Below, piece after piece: positions 1 to 11,959 of a stretch of DNA of 64,000 nucleotides (its first letter is position 1; each line of letters opens with the position of its first letter). Source of the stretch: Neckera pumila. Taxonomy: Eukaryota; Streptophyta; Bryopsida; Hypnales; Neckeraceae. Position numbers and translations under genes: made by a program. Location of the stretch: assembly GCA_963969595.1 (NCBI GenBank), contig OZ018416.1:15950065-16014064 (forward strand). The letters are read 5' to 3'. Below the pieces are notes generated by a model. It was not told the origin of the DNA. It ran no database searches and saw only the letters and a program-made list of their open reading frames with translations.

Positions 1-3000
1 GGCTGTGGTGCATGTATGGTTGCAGGCACTGGTAAGGCGTTCGTGAGCAAGGAGTCGCCGATCGAGAAGTGGGTCGCTACGCTGGAGACCTTGGCGGCGC
101 AGGACCTTAAGTATAAGACTGAATTCGCCGTACCGAAGAATTTCGGCGTTCCCGGAGCCATCATCGTGAAAAATCAGCACCCGAACGAGTTTCTGCTGAA
201 GGAGTTCAGTCTCGCCCTTCCCGACCAGAGCGTAGCGCATTACATTACGAACTCGTGGGTGTACAAAACGGGCACCGAGGGCCGCATCTTCTTCCTCAAC
301 AAGGTATGCACAGTCCAAACCAATGCCAAGGGAACGAGTTCGACGTGCTGTCGAAATTTCCATCAAGTCTTTCCAGTAGCAAGTATTGGTGTTAGAGAAA
401 GAAGGCATTTTGAGATTAGAGCTTTGAAAGATACGGTTCCAATGCTTCGTAAGTGATTTTGGCTTGGAGCATCCGTTGTAATCGAAGCTTATGTTAACAG
501 ATAAGCTTTGTTCATTTGGCGATGCTTGCAGGCTTACTTGCCGGATGCCACACCGGCATCGCTGAAGGAGCTTCGCGCGAAAGAGCTTGCGAATCTGCGA
601 GGTGACGGAACGGGTGAGCGCAAACCCAGCGACCGCATCTACGACTACGACATTTACAACGACTTGGGTGACCCCGACAAGAAGCCCGAGAAGGGCGAGA
701 ATTTACGTCGCCCTGCGTTGGGTGGCAATGCGAAGCTCCCCTACCCTCGCCGAATGCGAACTGGGCGAGCACCCACGAAGACGGGTAAGCCGCTACTCTT
801 GTAACCAAGTTTGCAACCTGTTGCTCCAGTTTGCTCCAATTTGTTTGGAATTGCACAGTACTGATGCTGTGTATTCTCGACGCAGATCCTTTGGCCGAGA
901 GTCAAAGTAACGCCGACTTCTATATCCCGCGGGATGAGGCCTTCGACCGCTCCAAGATGTCGGACTTCAAGGCGGACGCCGTGCGCTCCGTTGGCCATAG
1001 TCTGCAATCGAAGTTGTCGATGACACTGTTTGGGAAAAGAGAATTTTCCTCCGAAGCGGAGATTAAGAAGTTGTTCGTGAAGAGCGGTCAGAATCCCGGC
1101 GGGATCAACAATGTCTTGCCGGATTCCGCGGATGTCGAGACACATGACCAGTTCCCGCTGGTGTTCCTGCGGGAACTCTTAAAGCCGGATGGGCAGTTGA
1201 ACACTCCGACCTTGTACCCCGTGCCGCGAGTCTTACAACGTAAGTTCCGGTTCGGATTTCATTTCTTTCGGTCCTTGTTTTTGCAGTTTTGGTTGTAGGG
1301 TTTGGGTCTGTCGCCGTGTCTCACATTCAGGCTGTTTTGGAGGGAGTTTTTGTGTGTAGCTCCCTGACTGATCAGCTGCGCTGTTTGGGTTGTCTATGTG
1401 ATCAGACGATGACAATGCGTGGCGGAACAACGACGAGTTCGCTCGCGAGTTTTTGGCGGGTCTTAACCCTGTGGTCATTTCGCTTGTCAAGGTCCGTATT
1501 TCGACAACTTGTTTCCCTTGTAAGTCACAATGCAGATTCAAATTTCGGCACCGGAGTGCAAATTGAGCAAGTGGGCTTCTGATGTTCAGGAATTTCCGAT
1601 TGAAAGTTCATTGAAGGATTTTGGATATCCCGTTTCGGCAATCACCGCAAAGCACATCGAAGACAAATTAGATGGTCTCAGCGTAGAAGAGGTAAATCCC
1701 ATTCGCACTGATTGCGAACCCTAAACAAAATGTAATCTGGTTTCAGGGTTCAGCGATCCGGAGTCTGACTTCATCTGCGTGTGTACAGGCTGTGGAAAAC
1801 AAGAAATTGTTCGTGGCCGATTACCACGATTCGTTTCTTCCGTATGTGGACAGAATCAACAAACAGGATAACGCGAGATCCTATGCCACCCGGGCTCTCT
1901 TTTTCTTGACCAAGGACCAGACGTTGAAGGTGCTTGCACTGGAGTTGGCTCTCCCCCCCAAGACCGCCGGCGGACCCCTGAATGCACGCGTGTTTTTGCC
2001 CCCCAAGGATACCTCCAAGATCGATTACTTGTGGGAGACAGCTAAAGCTCACGTTTCGAACAACGATATCGCTGCGCATCAAGTTTTCAGCCATTTGTAA
2101 GTGACATTATTCCACACTATTCTTGCACATTCTTTGTCTGTTCTATTCGTGCTTGGTAGCTGAGTACTTTGGGTTGTTTTCCTGTGCAGCACAAAGTGCC
2201 ATGCTGTGACTGAAGCTGCTATCATCACTTCAAATCGCTGCTTGAGCAAGATGCATCCTATTATGCAGCTGATGGCACCGCATTTCAAGAGCACTTTGGA
2301 AATCAATCGTCAAGCTCGTAAGACATTGATCAATGCAGGGGGTCAGATCGAGACTCATTTCACGCCTCGTGCTTATTCCTTGGAGATGGGCGCTGCTCAT
2401 TACCGAGACGCTTGGACGTTTGAGTCACAAGCGTTGCCGAAAGACTTAGTCGCCAGGTATCTACCTTTGATTCTTAGGGTTTGGGTGTTGGATTCCAGGT
2501 TTGGAACATTCAAGCGGATACTGACTCGTTGTGCGTCCAATGGTGCAGGGGGATGGCTGAGGAAGACCCGTCCTCCAAGCATGGCGTGAAGCTTCTGATT
2601 GAAGACTACCCTTACGCAGCAGATGGGCTTGAGCTTTGGACGGCCATCAAGGGCTGGAACAAGGAGTACGTTGACATCTTTTACAAGGATGACAGCGTTG
2701 TCCAAAACGATTCGGAGCTTCAGGCGTGGTTCACCGAGCTCCGGGAGAAAGCCCACGAAGACAAGAAGGATGCGAAGGGATGGCCGATGCTGGACTCCAA
2801 GGAGAGCCTCGCCGAGATTTTAACGACGATGCAATGGATTCCGTCGTGCCAACATGCGGCTGTCAACTTTGGCCAGTTTGACTACGCCGGGTACATGCCC
2901 CATCATCCTACAATTGTGCGCCGGCTTATTCCAGAGGAGGGCACCCCTGAATGGAATGAGATGATCAAGAACCCGGAGAAGGCTTACTTGTTGTCTCTTG

Positions 3001-3735
3001 CTAACATCGACTCGACCACCACAGCTATGTCTGTGTACGAAATTTTGTCCGCCCATTCTCCCAAAGAAGAGTACATTGGGGAGCGTCCCGAAGACTGGAC
3101 CGACAACGAAGAGGTATTCTCCCCTTCATTTTTTCTCTTTCTACGATTTTAAGATGGCTCTCCAGCACTGTCTGTAAAGCTCTGGTAGTGCAACTTTTGT
3201 GTTGTTCGTAAGTATAGTCTCCATTCATAAATACAGCGAACGGGCGAACGAGAGGTATAAATGTGAACTTTGATCCTTCCCTAACAACTTTCTCGAACCT
3301 TGTCCCATCTAAATTTTTGCACATTTCCTAGCTAAAATTCAATTGCAGAAATCTGAATGTCAATAAATTAAGTAGTTTTTGCACTTGGTGTAAAGCAAAG
3401 TTCACTTGCAAGGTAGATGGATCCTCTCCCATACTTTTTTGGTGAATGGAGACTTTACATTATGTATAACTCATCTATTGTAAAATTTTCATCCATTGTA
3501 GTTTGATCTTTGATAGTTTAATACTTGAATTTTTTGTTGTGATGTTCAGACCGATGTTGCATTCAAGCGCTTCACTACCAAGATTGGCGAGGTTGACCAA
3601 TTGATCAAGACTCGCAATGCGGACAAGACCTTGAAGAATCGATATGGAGTTGTGAACATGCCTTACCAACTCTTCCGACCCAAATCTAAGCCCGGGGTGA
3701 CATTCATGGGTGTCCCCAATAGTATCACTATTTAG
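1..3735 (+). CDS. LOX: Lipoxygenase, 5'-truncated by the window edge, 9 exons
   Basis: Iron-dependent dioxygenase that inserts O2 into polyunsaturated fatty acids in oxylipin synthesis. Exons inferred from reading frame and GT..AG borders: 1-303, 532-784, 886-1239, 1406-1491, 1590-1691, 1789-2096, 2190-2456, 2549-3113, 3550-3735 (808 codons including TAG). Exon 1 is a PLAT/LH2 domain ([20 protein letters not shown]); the rest is the catalytic domain. Iron ligands of the plant family are all visible: the His pair in HQVFSH (2077-2094), His and Asn in HAAVNFG (2853-2867), and the C-terminal Ile of [19 protein letters not shown] is a family signature. The stereo-determining position in LINAGGQIE is Ala, which predicts S-products; THF downstream gives bulky residues as in 13-lipoxygenases, but positional specificity is inference. 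The frame is open at base 1, so the start lies upstream; the Met at 16 is internal. The gene looks intact. Plant enzymes are about 840-950 residues, so roughly 50-150 are missing. Confidence 0.95.
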
Positions 3736-4375
3736 AACTTTCAATCTTATAGTAATTAAGGTTGTGGATATGGCGCAAGAGCACAAACTGTGATCTAACT
3801 TTTTTGAAGTATAGTATTGTGTGTTTTAATCTATTGACTAGACTCTTTTTGTGATAGCACAACATGGCACAAATTTGCAATTGCATTTAGTATTATAACC
3901 TAATGTTCAATTGTTAAGTGGAGTGTATTTTGAAATCTATCCAAGAATTTCATTAGAATGTTATTGCATTGTGTGCACTTCAATAGATTTTTCAATGAAT
4001 AATCTTGTTGCAAATCAAATAAGGTAGGACAATTCAATGCTATCAATCACCCAATTTTAACATCTATTGGATCTTTCCATTTGCATGAGTCACACCTATT
4101 TTTGTTGAGTATATGATTCATTTTGTTTAGAGATATAATTGGCAGCTATTGTGAGAGAATGATATTGGCTTCATATCTATTTATGGAAAATTTAAGATTG
4201 ATGAAGATGTGGTTCATTAAATGGTTATTCAAGTGGGCTTAGTTGCAAACAAATGCTTGTTAGAACAAATTACAACTTGAAACAATAAAAGAGGTGCTTT
4301 TAGAATGTCAAACTTGTGCTTTCAAAATGCTCATCATATGGAATTAGGATGACTGGACACTAATCTGGAAACATT
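3736..4375. other. AT-rich intergenic DNA after the lipoxygenase
   Basis: Presumed 3' UTR and spacer of the lipoxygenase gene. I see no coding frame, repeat pair or RNA gene here. Confidence 0.6.
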
Positions 4376-4978
4376 TTAACCCCTAAAGGACCGGGGGTGT
4401 TTGAGCATAGTTCTTGTTTCCTTAACTATGTCTTGTAACAAGCATAATTCTTCAATTATGTGGAATAATTTTGATGATCACCATTGTTGAAATGAGAGAA
4501 GACTTATTTAACTTTCCTCAAAAAAAAAAGATCAATGAAATCACACAATTTTTGAGCAAGTGACACCTTTGACAAGATTGATGAAAGATGTTTGGTTAGG
4601 CGATACTTTGTTTGTATGCTGAAATCAAAATGTTGAAATTGGAATGCTCAAAAATGCTCAAAAACTTTTGATTTTTTTTCCACAGGTACATACCATCATA
4701 ATATTGATGTATAATTTTTTTCAAATCATTTTGAGTTGTAGAAAAAAAGATATGAGAATGTGAAGTGACAACCAAAAATGCCATTTTTTATATCAAAAAA
4801 TTCCCCAAAAATTGCACACTCAATCATTTCACAATCGGATTGCACCAACAGATTAAGCGGAGAAAATTATTTAAGGTTTCTTTATTTTCACAAACTGTTA
4901 GTGAGGTTCACATATCGATTTTCTTACAAGTGTAATTGTAGAAGCCACGTAGTGGCTTTATAGTCCTTTAGGACTTAA
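4376..4978. mobile_element. piggyBac-like MITE, degenerate copy
   Basis: Starts TTAACCCCTAAAGGACC and ends CCTTTAGGACTTAA, a worn inverted repeat with TTAA at each border. The interior is AT-rich and noncoding. It belongs to the family seen repeatedly from 17 kb onward. Confidence 0.6.
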
Positions 4979-7103
4979 GATGGTCATGACCCCTATTTTA
5001 ATATGTTTGTACCAAACCTGTTTGAAAATTCACATCAATTTCAATTATTACCCATTTCATATGATTCCACTTTTATTTTGAGTCCATTCAACTAATTTTT
5101 CTAAGAAATACAAGCAACAATAAGCACATTGCACAAAATTCCTAGATTGCAAATCTGCCCGTGGTCAGAGGTTATTTTGCCTTTTAGTAGTAATCATGTC
5201 TGGAGTCATTTGAACTTCTTCATGTCTATACTATACTTTCATTGGATAATTTTATTACTTTAGTTGACTTGTAATAAAACACGTTAACTAAGCAAACTTG
5301 TAGTAGCCTACTTCCAACGGGCCCATTTTTACCAATTCTAAATTTTAGAGTAGTTTAATCTATAGTTTAGTCTATGAGTAGTCCAAAGGATTTATCTTGT
5401 TCTTGAGAATGTTTGTAACTTTAATTTCACCAAATTCTTCTAAGGTAACGACATATAATTGAAATCCTTTTACAACTATTCACATGCATTTAGGTGTAAT
5501 TATCTTACTTATTTGGGAAGACCTTTAACTACAAAGTGAATGCAAAGTGACTTAATACATAATTTTGTGATGGAAGCATTGACTTGCCAAAATAGGCTCT
5601 TTGTATTGCATTGGTGTATATTGACAGTGATCAATAATTTCAATGGCCTTCTACTTGATTTTTTGAAATCAATAGTGAAATTTCTAGTGAACAAACTTTG
5701 AAAGCATATCAATCACCCTAAGCGCTTGGACTTACTTTCTTAGTATACACAATGGTTGTACAAAATTTGCTAATATAATACAAACTATGCTAATTTAGTG
5801 CAAATTGCATTTATTTATTGCAAACGCCCCCCTAAATTACTATAAAATTCCTATTTTAATGCTTCTTTTATTATTTAGTATTTTCATCCCTAATCTAGTG
5901 TTCTAATAGAAGTTTTTGTTTTATTGTTTTCTTTTGTGTTTTATTATTATTTATTGTTTTTTTGTGGATTTTAATTAGCTTCTAGTTTCATTTCCTTCTT
6001 CTAGTCTTTTGCTTTTAATTCATTTTTGCATGTTTGTATTTCTTTATTTTTTGGTTTGTTGCTTATTTTAGTTGCATTTTCTACTTGTAGTATTTTATAT
6101 TTAATTTACTTTTGTATATTTTCATTTTTTTTTTTTTTTGTTTGCGATTTAATTCTAATCCTGTTTTCTACCATAGTATATTATCTTCATTTGGTTTTGT
6201 ATTTTTATGTTTGTTGTCTTTTTGGTTTCCTATTTAATTCTAATTTCATTATTCTACTTAGTAGTATTTTTAGTTTTTATTTTATCATCATTTTATTGTT
6301 TGCCTATTTTGGTTACTTTACTAAATCTTGCTTAAAGTCTTTTTAGATTTAAATCCCTATTATTCTCTAGAATTTTCTCCTTGTTTTCTTCAAATTGAAT
6401 TTTTTGGATTTTCACCATAACCACCAAACATTCCTATTCCCATTCAATGAAAAACTCCCTAATTAGTTGTTGTAGTTTAATCCGAAACACTAACACTTTT
6501 GGGCTTATAAATTTATGCATAATATTAGTATATTTTTGTCTTTTTTAAAGGTGAACCAATATAGTGGTTCATAGAGCCACTTTATTATATTCCATGCATT
6601 AGAAAAAATCTAGCCCTTGTGGGAGTTCATTTGACTTTCGGCGGAAGTGCAAATATAGGAAAATAATAATATATATTAAAAACATTTAAATAATAATAGA
6701 ATAATAGAATAATTTTTTAATTAAAAATTAGACAAGGCACGTAAGCTGACTTTCACTGGCAAGATTCTCTATGAGTTAGTTTGGGTTGATATTTTTCCCT
6801 ATTTGCACATTTCCGTACAGTCAAAATGGCCCTTTTAAGAGCTAAAATTTTCTCTAATGAAGGAAGGAATTGGAGTGTTTAGACACTCCAAGATTCTAGG
6901 GGTACAACACTGTATTAGTAGGGGCATTTACTAAATATAATTTGAACTTCCTTTTTATGGGTTTATAGACAGAGTAAATTTAAATTGGAATTTTTGGGAT
7001 GTATTGTTTCCCATTTGGAGGTGTTAAACTTAGTCTTTTACCTATTAGATGTGAGAATGGAGTGCTAAATTGTTGAAACTGCATACATATCCAATTGGCA
7101 ATA
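4979..7103. other. AT-rich stretch without recognisable genes
   Basis: 5.9-6.35 kb is a long T-rich tract whose open frames (Phe/Leu/Ile only) are compositional. Nothing else is recognisable. Confidence 0.6.
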
Positions 7104-7650
7104 GGAAAAATTTCAACCCTCTAGAAGGCCGCTAAGGAATTGATTTACGGGACCCCTTTCGTGCATTAGATGACATTTGAGGCCTCTAAGAGACTATTAG
7201 TTATCCTGCGTTCCTGTAATGTTTCCAGATTGCGGAAACGCAAGATACTGCTGGCTGATGTGGTCGATACTGTGCTACGTCATTTTTTTTTATTTTTTAT
7301 TTTTTGAAAAAAAAATTCTGAAAACCAATACCAGCTATTTGCATAATCGGGCCAGATTTGGGAACGGGCCTGAAATGGCCCTCCAATGCCCTCCAATGTC
7401 ATCTAATGCAATTACTGAATTATTAAAAAAATGTTTTTATTGGAAAATAAAAATATTAAAAAAATAAAAATCTTACGTGGCACTATTATTATTCCAAAAA
7501 AATTGGATGCTAATACACTACTAGTGCCACATTAACATCCAATTTTTAAATATTAAAAAAAAATTAAAAATTAAAAAAAAATTATCTTAATTTTTTTCCA
7601 TAATTGCACCAAACAGGTGCCACGGCCTTCTAAAGGGCTGAAATTTTTCC
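7104..7650. mobile_element. MITE with GGAAAAATTTC ends, copy 1
   Basis: Inverted termini 7104-7131 and 7623-7650, of the form GGAAAAATTTCAACCCTCTA and its complement. The interior contains GTGGCACTA/TAGTGCCAC inverted segments and long A/T runs. Two further copies exist at 51843 and 60437. The superfamily is uncertain; GG-starting ends with a short TA/TTA target fit PIF/Harbinger best. Confidence 0.75.
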
Positions 7651-7700
7651 TATCGGATAGGTATATTGAATGGAATGGTTATATTACTATAAGAAACCTA

Positions 7701-7842
7701 TATTTTTCTTGACAGATTTTTCTAGACGTCCACATATTTTCATATTAATAATAACGTCAAGCGTAACATCTTAATGTTACAATTGACGTTATTATTAATA
7801 TAAAAACAAGTAAATGTCTAGGAAAATCTGTCAAGAAAAATA
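7701..7842. mobile_element. Short hairpin (foldback) element
   Basis: Nearly the whole 142 bp is one imperfect palindrome: ATTTTTCTTGACAGATTTT at the left is mirrored by AAAATCTGTCAAGAAAAAT at the right, with GTAACATCTTAATGTTAC at the centre. A worn relative with CATAACATCAAGATGTTAT lies near 8.13 kb. Confidence 0.7.
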
Positions 7843-9558
7843 CGAGTTTTTTATAATATGAATATAGTAATTGTCTTTGAGATTGGAATTCAAGAATTGG
7901 ATTCAAAGAGTTGTGTCTATTTCCTACTTGGTAGTTGGAGAGTTGAATTGGAGGTCTGTGTCCATGGGTTGTGTGTCTAGTTTGGTAATGGATCCATTAA
8001 TGTAGTTTTATCCTATTTAACTATCTCCTATGGTTTGAACTCGAAAAGTTGGGTCTTCGGTGACGGATTTTAGGTGACATTGAGTTTTAAGTTTTAACAA
8101 CCCATGTCTTTATATTAACAATGATATCTAACATAACATCAAGATGTTATTTAAAATAGAGAGAACAATTGAAATTGTATTTTTTTGACAATTTATAAAT
8201 TTGTAATGAATTTTTGAAGTGTTCTACCCACTTTGACCCCAAAGAGTCCTTAGCACATCGGCATCCATTTTTTAGACAATGCACAAATTCGAACTTACGT
8301 TTCTTTCTCATTACTGTTTAGATGAAAGCCATCCTAATTTGTAGATATACTATATCTAGTTGTTGTCTTATCTAATAGTTGAAATTGATGTTAATGGAGT
8401 ATATGATTTTCTAAAATTACAAATGTGCAAGTATATGAAGTGGTTGACCAAGCCAAAATTGCCTTGATTCTTGTTCAAAAATTGGATTTACAAAAATGAT
8501 TTAGCAGATTTAAAAAACACAAAAACTTCAAAATATCACCATATCAAGAAATTCTCATTTCAAATTCATTCCAACAAACGATAATATTTTGCTTATAATC
8601 AAATTTAGAAGGAATTTGACATTTGCCTTTCAAAATTAAAAAAAATATATTACTGATAACATTGGTAAATCTAATGGTACGAAAGGAATCTACAATTCAA
8701 AATCTACAATTTTTATTTGTATATCAATTCCAAAATATTCTTTCAAATAATAGTTTATGCTCATTCTTCTCAAATTGTCCATTCTGGAGAACACTCTATA
8801 CATTTAGGTCAGACTATCCCCAAACCAATAATAATGCTCATCTTACTCACCTAAAGCAGTCACAATATATTCTAACTTTGAAAGGCCTAAGAAAGTCATT
8901 TATTATAAGGAATTTACATTGAAAAAATAGAAGTTCCAAATGAGATCACTACTAATTCTAGTATTGTCACCTATAACATTGATTGTGGCCTAAATTTCAT
9001 TTATTGAATAAAATTTCGCAACAGTGTCATTTCCTAGGTTTCTATTGTGGGTCTTTTGACCCCATTGTGTTTGAGAAGTTTTTTGAATTTTACCAACTAA
9101 TTTTCTTCAATTTCCAAATTAAATTATTTTCTCTAAGGGCAGAATCCGATTATTTTCCTATTTTTTTACTCAAAATAAGTTTATTTGCCAATGTTTTCAA
9201 ATTGCAACCATTTTTTTTCCCAATTCCACCGGCTCACTTTGAACTAGCTGTTGGTTTTTCTCCAATATAGGACTGCTATTAGGTTGTTCAACCTTATTGT
9301 AAGTGAATAAAATAGCATAAGCCCTTGTCTTCATCTGGAGCCAGGGTAAATTGATTGACTCCCTTATGGCCCCCCTCATTGGGCAAATGGTGGATGGTAA
9401 ACAGGATCCTCGCAGCTTGTTTATATGTGGCTCTTGTCTCTTGTTCTTCGCCTATTCTAGATACTTGTTTTTTATACTTGTTCTAGCAATTCATTGCTAG
9501 CTACCTCCCAATTCAATATTTAGTAGAAGAGGTTGGAGGCAAAGTCTTGTATTTGGAT
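7843..9558. other. AT-rich spacer, no gene seen
   Basis: Only short frames typical of AT-rich DNA. A 60-bp hairpin-like relic at about 8.1 kb resembles the 7.7-kb foldback element. Confidence 0.55.
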
Positions 9559-10481
9559 CACTAGAAGAAAATGAGGGTTTTTGCAACTACACTATGCAGC
9601 TGGTTTTTTGGTCGCATAGGACATTTACGACTAGTTTTTGACTGGTGATCATTTGGAGACTTGTAGTTGTAGTGGACACTCCAACTCCAGGAAAAAGGTG
9701 CAACAAATGTAAAAGTCATGCCTCGTGTGTGATTCATTTGCGACTTGTAGATTTATAGATTTCAAAATATTAATCTCGATGATTTGTAGATTTCAAATTT
9801 CAGAATTATATTTTTTCTAGATTTTAGAATTTCAGATCTACCTTTCTTTTAGATTTTAGAATTTCAAATCCACCTTATTTCAAGATTTCAAAATTCCAAA
9901 TCTACCTCATTCCTAGATTTTAAAAACTTAGATATTGATATTTAATAGATTTCATTAGTTTAGGAAACCTTACAATTTCATAGATCTTAAAATTTCTTGG
10001 ATTAAATTTTTTTATTTATTTCTATAGATTGTAGAAATCTACAAATCGTAGAAATTGTAGAATTTAATCAAAAAAATTTATTGCATAAATCTAAAACTTA
10101 CAAGTCTTATATGTCCAACCTAATGGTAGTCTTTATAATTGACATAAGACAAATGGAAATGAACTTTGGAAGCAACTAGAAAACCTCTAGAAAACCACTA
10201 GAAAATGGCTAAGAAACAACTAGTGTACAACTAGGAAGTGACTAGGAAACAACTATGGTCATTTTATAGTTGTAACCTTTTCTTAGTTGTTTCCTAGTTG
10301 TAATTTGCAACTATTAATTGACTGCTTTGCAATTAAAACAATGTATCAATGCTGTAAAACAACAACATAAAACAATTAAGTTAGATTTGGTGCTAATAGA
10401 GGGAATTACAGTCGCATGATAGTTGTATAGGATACTTGTTGCATAGTAGCCGGTTGTACTAGATACGTTTTTCTACAAGTG
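9559..10481. mobile_element. Non-autonomous CACTA (En/Spm) element, 923 bp
   Basis: Begins CACTAGAAGAAAA and ends TTTTTCTACAAGTG, the classic CACTA terminus, with a 3-bp GAT target duplication at 9556-9558 and 10482-10484. Subterminal DNA is full of short repeats (CAACTA, CTAGAAAA and the complement) as expected for transposase binding. No transposase frame; it would need help from an autonomous relative. Confidence 0.88.
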
Positions 10482-11959
10482 GATAATACATTTGCAATGA
10501 GGCCAAGATGTCTTCTTGGATGTGCAAATGAATTCTCTGTCTTAGCAACAGTAGTGAGGCATCTTCCATGCATTGTATATGGGCTCAAGGTTTTATGAGC
10601 TCTTTTGGGAAATGTTCAGTATATGATATTTTTCTTATAATTCTAGAAACGACAAGTTTTTGAAAGACATAAGTTTTTTAAAATTCAAAACTCAATTTGG
10701 ATGCTTATTATTTGAAGGGAATGCTCTAGGTGTTGATATTAGAGCACTAAAGAGATTGGAGAGGTTTGGGTGTTGTTTTGGCATTAAAGGCATTGATGGA
10801 GGCGTGCGAAAGTGCTAGCAGTTGAAGCTTTGAAGTTTTGGGTGTGGAAGTTGCTGATTTGGAGTTGGAGGGGCTTGGAGGGCTTAGGAGGTTGCCAAGA
10901 AGAACTAGGAAGAAACTCTTGAGTGTAAGGATCTGCGTCCAACTTGTTTTGTGCAATTTTGTTAAAAATTGAAAAAGATATAAGAGTTTCAATGAGATAG
11001 TTGAAACCCTCATGTGTGCTGGTCCAAACATGCAAATGTGCTGATTTGGTATTTGGGGACCATTAGGGTGCATATTAAGTATTACAAATACTAAGAATTG
11101 CTATAACTTTCCAAATATTGCAAAATTGCCTAAAACTACCAAAAACTAAGAAAGTTGTGGCATTTTGAAATTTGGCAGTGAGGTTTGTTTTTGGAGGTAT
11201 TTTTGGTGGTTTTGTTGATGCTTTTCAAGCAATTATAGCTTGGAAAAACAAGAGAGCAAAGATTGGTTGACTTTTAGAAGTTACCGGATCATTTTCTATA
11301 ATAATTTTAGATTTTGCTAGATCAATTACCAAGGTAATTTTTAGAAATTATGAGGATTATTATTGGAATAATTTTGAAAGTTACCAGGATAATTATTGGG
11401 ATAATTTTGAAGTTGTTTTTGAAAATTATCACAATTTAAAAATAAAAAAATAAAATAAAGTGTAGTAATTATCCATTGTATAAGGGGCTGCTTTTAGTAT
11501 TGGGAGGTATGGAAGGAGTCCACTTAGAGGGGTTTAGAAAGCTTCTAGTTCATCTCTATACAATTGATTGTAATTGTGATGTTGTAGTTTATTTTTGAGG
11601 CTTTATTTTTACGCTTTGTACATCATTGTTGTTGCGGACAGTGTGGATCATACCATTGCTCAGCTCCACTTTTTGTTGTGGTGACAAAATGGGAGTTATG
11701 ACCTGCATGGTCAAGATTTGCTCCATTCTTACGGTGAGGCTGGATTGATGATCAACAGACCGTAACTCCGTAAGTTTGAAAGTTTAGAAGCTATTTTCAC
11801 ATACAGTATCTCGTAATATATCTTGGTCCTATCCATCCCGTATCCCATGGTTCTTATCCCTACTTGGTGACTTGAACTAACTTAGAGCCGCAATAGAATA
11901 AGCTAACAGGGAGCAGTTCAATGGTGGTGTAGAAGATTTGACGTTTTGAAAACATGTAC
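10482..11959. other. Unassigned spacer, possible retroelement 5' region
   Basis: A minus-strand frame at 10747-11073 has no recognisable content. The part next to 12 kb may include the 5' end of the retroelement below, but I could not find an LTR pair or a primer-binding site. Confidence 0.4.

Noticed and set aside
6026..6346. 106-aa hydrophobic frame
   Set aside because: T-rich DNA gives Phe/Leu/Ile strings; no start context, motif or conservation signal.
10747..11073. 108-aa minus frame
   Set aside because: Pro/Ser/Leu mix without a motif, in a noncoding AT-rich region.
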